64,000 nucleotides of DNA from assembly GCA_031761405.1 (NCBI GenBank), contig JASEVX010000007.1, forward strand, positions 61,205,062 through 61,269,061. The letters are read 5' to 3'. Positions 62,938-64,000 of this stretch are shown in pieces. The translations under genes were made by a program, and so were the position numbers. The notes beneath the pieces are model-generated. The model worked only from the letters and a program-made list of their open reading frames with translations, ran no database searches and was not told the origin of the DNA. Position 1 is the stretch's first letter. Each line of letters opens with the position of its first letter. The DNA is from Serripes groenlandicus (lineage: Eukaryota > Mollusca > Bivalvia > Cardiida > Cardiidae).

Positions 62938-63069
62938 CTTTTCCTTTTGCCACAATGTTTTCCACTTTTAGTCATAGGTTATCTATTTAATTAATGAGAT
63001 TCTCTATTTTTTGACAAAATATGTTCAAAGTCGTCTGCTGCAGAATTGTCGTATGAGGGAAAGGGTTAA
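62938..63069 (-). mobile_element. Rep-B right half
   Basis: CCTTTTGCCACAATGTTTTC, AGTCATAGGTTATC, CAAAGTCGTCTGCTGCAGAA, ATGAGGGAAAGGGTTAA. Its left half is absent. It lies just 21 bp after a full copy. Confidence 0.88.
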
Positions 63070-63274
63070 ACCGATATCTCAAAAACAACACCAGTATATT
63101 TTCAATTAAACCATTATCGAAATTTAAAATCTTTGAAAACGTCAGACTCAAAGAAGATGTGCATTGACACGACATGATGATACGATAGTGTTAATTGCTT
63201 CCAGATAGTAGATCAACGTCAGACAAAAAGACGTCTTCTTGCACCACATTATCAATATCACATACATGTATAGG
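63070..63274. other. No gene seen
   Basis: Short unassigned spacer. Confidence 0.3.
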
Positions 63275-63424
63275 GGATTATCATGAGAAAAGTCCACCTT
63301 TTGTCACAATGTCTTTAACTTTATTCAACCAATATACATACATTTATTTACAGATACATTCATATTTCGCCTAGATGTGTTAAATTCCATCTGCTGCAGA
63401 TTTGTCGTATGAAGGAAAGCTTTT
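63275..63424 (-). mobile_element. Rep-B right half, decayed
   Basis: ATCATGAGAAAAGTCCACC, TTTTGTCACAATGTCTTTAA, CGCCTAGATGTGTT, CATCTGCTGCAGATTTGTCG, end GAAGGAAAGCTTTTA. Confidence 0.65.
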
Positions 63425-63814
63425 AGTATGTGCATACACGCTTATGCGCGACTTTAAACTAACCTTGTGGACAATGTAGACCATAATCAGCATGCAGGCT
63501 TATCGTAGTCCATTGTTGTTTATATCAATGTATCGAAAATTAAAACTCCATAAATTGTAATATTCGAACGGGTTGTGAGGAATTCGGCGGGCTAAGGGCT
63601 AAGGACTAACTAAGGGCGTCATTGCAGTCTTGAGTATTACCTATTTAAATTATATATGACTGTTGGTTATCATGACATTGTGTTATATTAAGTATATAAG
63701 CTGCAGAGTGTCTGTCGCGAAGATGATAACAGGTTAAATCAGTATGCGCGTTTGCATATACATGTAGAAATATGTTCTTATCCATACATGTATACGATAA
63801 GGTTATGTATGCGT
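63425..63814. other. No gene seen
   Basis: Includes a 7 bp repeated CTAAGGG near 63592-63615 and a trace (TGTAGACCATAATCAGCATG) like the fragment at 376. Otherwise unassigned. Confidence 0.35.
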
Positions 63815-63960
63815 GTCTGTATATATGTGCATGTATATATGTATATATGTGCATGTATATATGTATATATGTGCATGTATATATGTATATATGTGCATGC
63901 ATATATGTATATATGTGCATGTATATATGTGCATGTATATATGTATATATGCAAGTGTTT
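63815..63960. repeat. ATGT/GTATAT-rich microsatellite
   Basis: About nine units built on GTATATATGTGCAT with internal GTATATAT variation. Open frames on both strands (rich in Y, I, C, H and M) result from the repeat. Confidence 0.95.
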
Positions 63961-64000
63961 ATATGGGTGTACGTATGAATAAATATAAACATATATAAGT

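Noticed and set aside
1..64000. Autonomous transposase or reverse transcriptase genes
   Set aside because: I looked for long frames near each element and found none over about 230 codons outside simple repeats. No catalytic motif was recognised.

Overview
This is eukaryotic, AT-rich, repeat-saturated DNA in which I find no supportable protein-coding gene, rRNA or functional tRNA gene. No reading frame exceeds about 230 codons. The longest ones lie inside tandem repeats whose period is a multiple of three, or repeat in all frames. The interspersed families suggest a bivalve mollusc, probably a heterodont clam or mussel. This is an inference from memory of similar GAGCC-ended palindromic elements and tRNA-headed SINEs in bivalves, not from a search. 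The window is most likely intergenic or intronic.

Family names used below are local to this annotation. Rep-A is a roughly 260 bp element with inverted ends GAGCCGTCCCGCGAGAAAAC and its complement. Rep-B is a roughly 180-240 bp foldback element with ends CCCTTTCCCTCATA between TTAA sites and a central hairpin; about 50 full, partial or decayed copies are present. Rep-C is a roughly 213 bp TTAA element with ends CTCTTTCAGCGCC and a central AGCTCGTTACGAGCT palindrome. SINE-D and SINE-E have different tRNA-like heads but share a 3' tail. F denotes two tRNA-like SINE heads. G, H, I, J, K, L, N, O and P are lower-copy elements, hairpins or duplicated segments. A pogo-like element is also present.

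Layout: 0-19 kb holds scattered rep-A, rep-B and rep-C copies, a 9 x 69 bp array, element O (9.8 kb), minisatellites at 12.3 and 16.0 kb, and a composite insertion of K and J that splits a rep-A copy (16.5-17.7 kb). 19.2-20.7 kb is a 9 x 169 bp array with eight copies identical by eye. 21-42 kb mixes all families with longer unassigned stretches, a 9-unit-plus 36 bp array carrying a pol III A-box motif (28 kb), a pogo-like element next to a SINE with clear target duplications (30 kb), and a 195 bp triplication (31 kb). 42-63 kb is dominated by rep-B, roughly one copy per 500 bp. It includes two places where an uninterrupted paralogue shows the TTAA insertion site, a 0.9 kb ACCN tetranucleotide array grown next to a SINE-E tail (51-52 kb), a 9 x 52 bp array of the rep-B terminus inside a rep-C copy (56.4-56.8 kb), and a 430 bp triplication (57-58.4 kb). 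The window ends in an ATGT-rich microsatellite.

No genes act together here. The biology on view is that of small non-autonomous transposons: target preference, nesting, tandem amplification and maintenance of hairpins. No transposase or reverse transcriptase coding sequence was recognised, so the mobilising enzymes must be encoded elsewhere.
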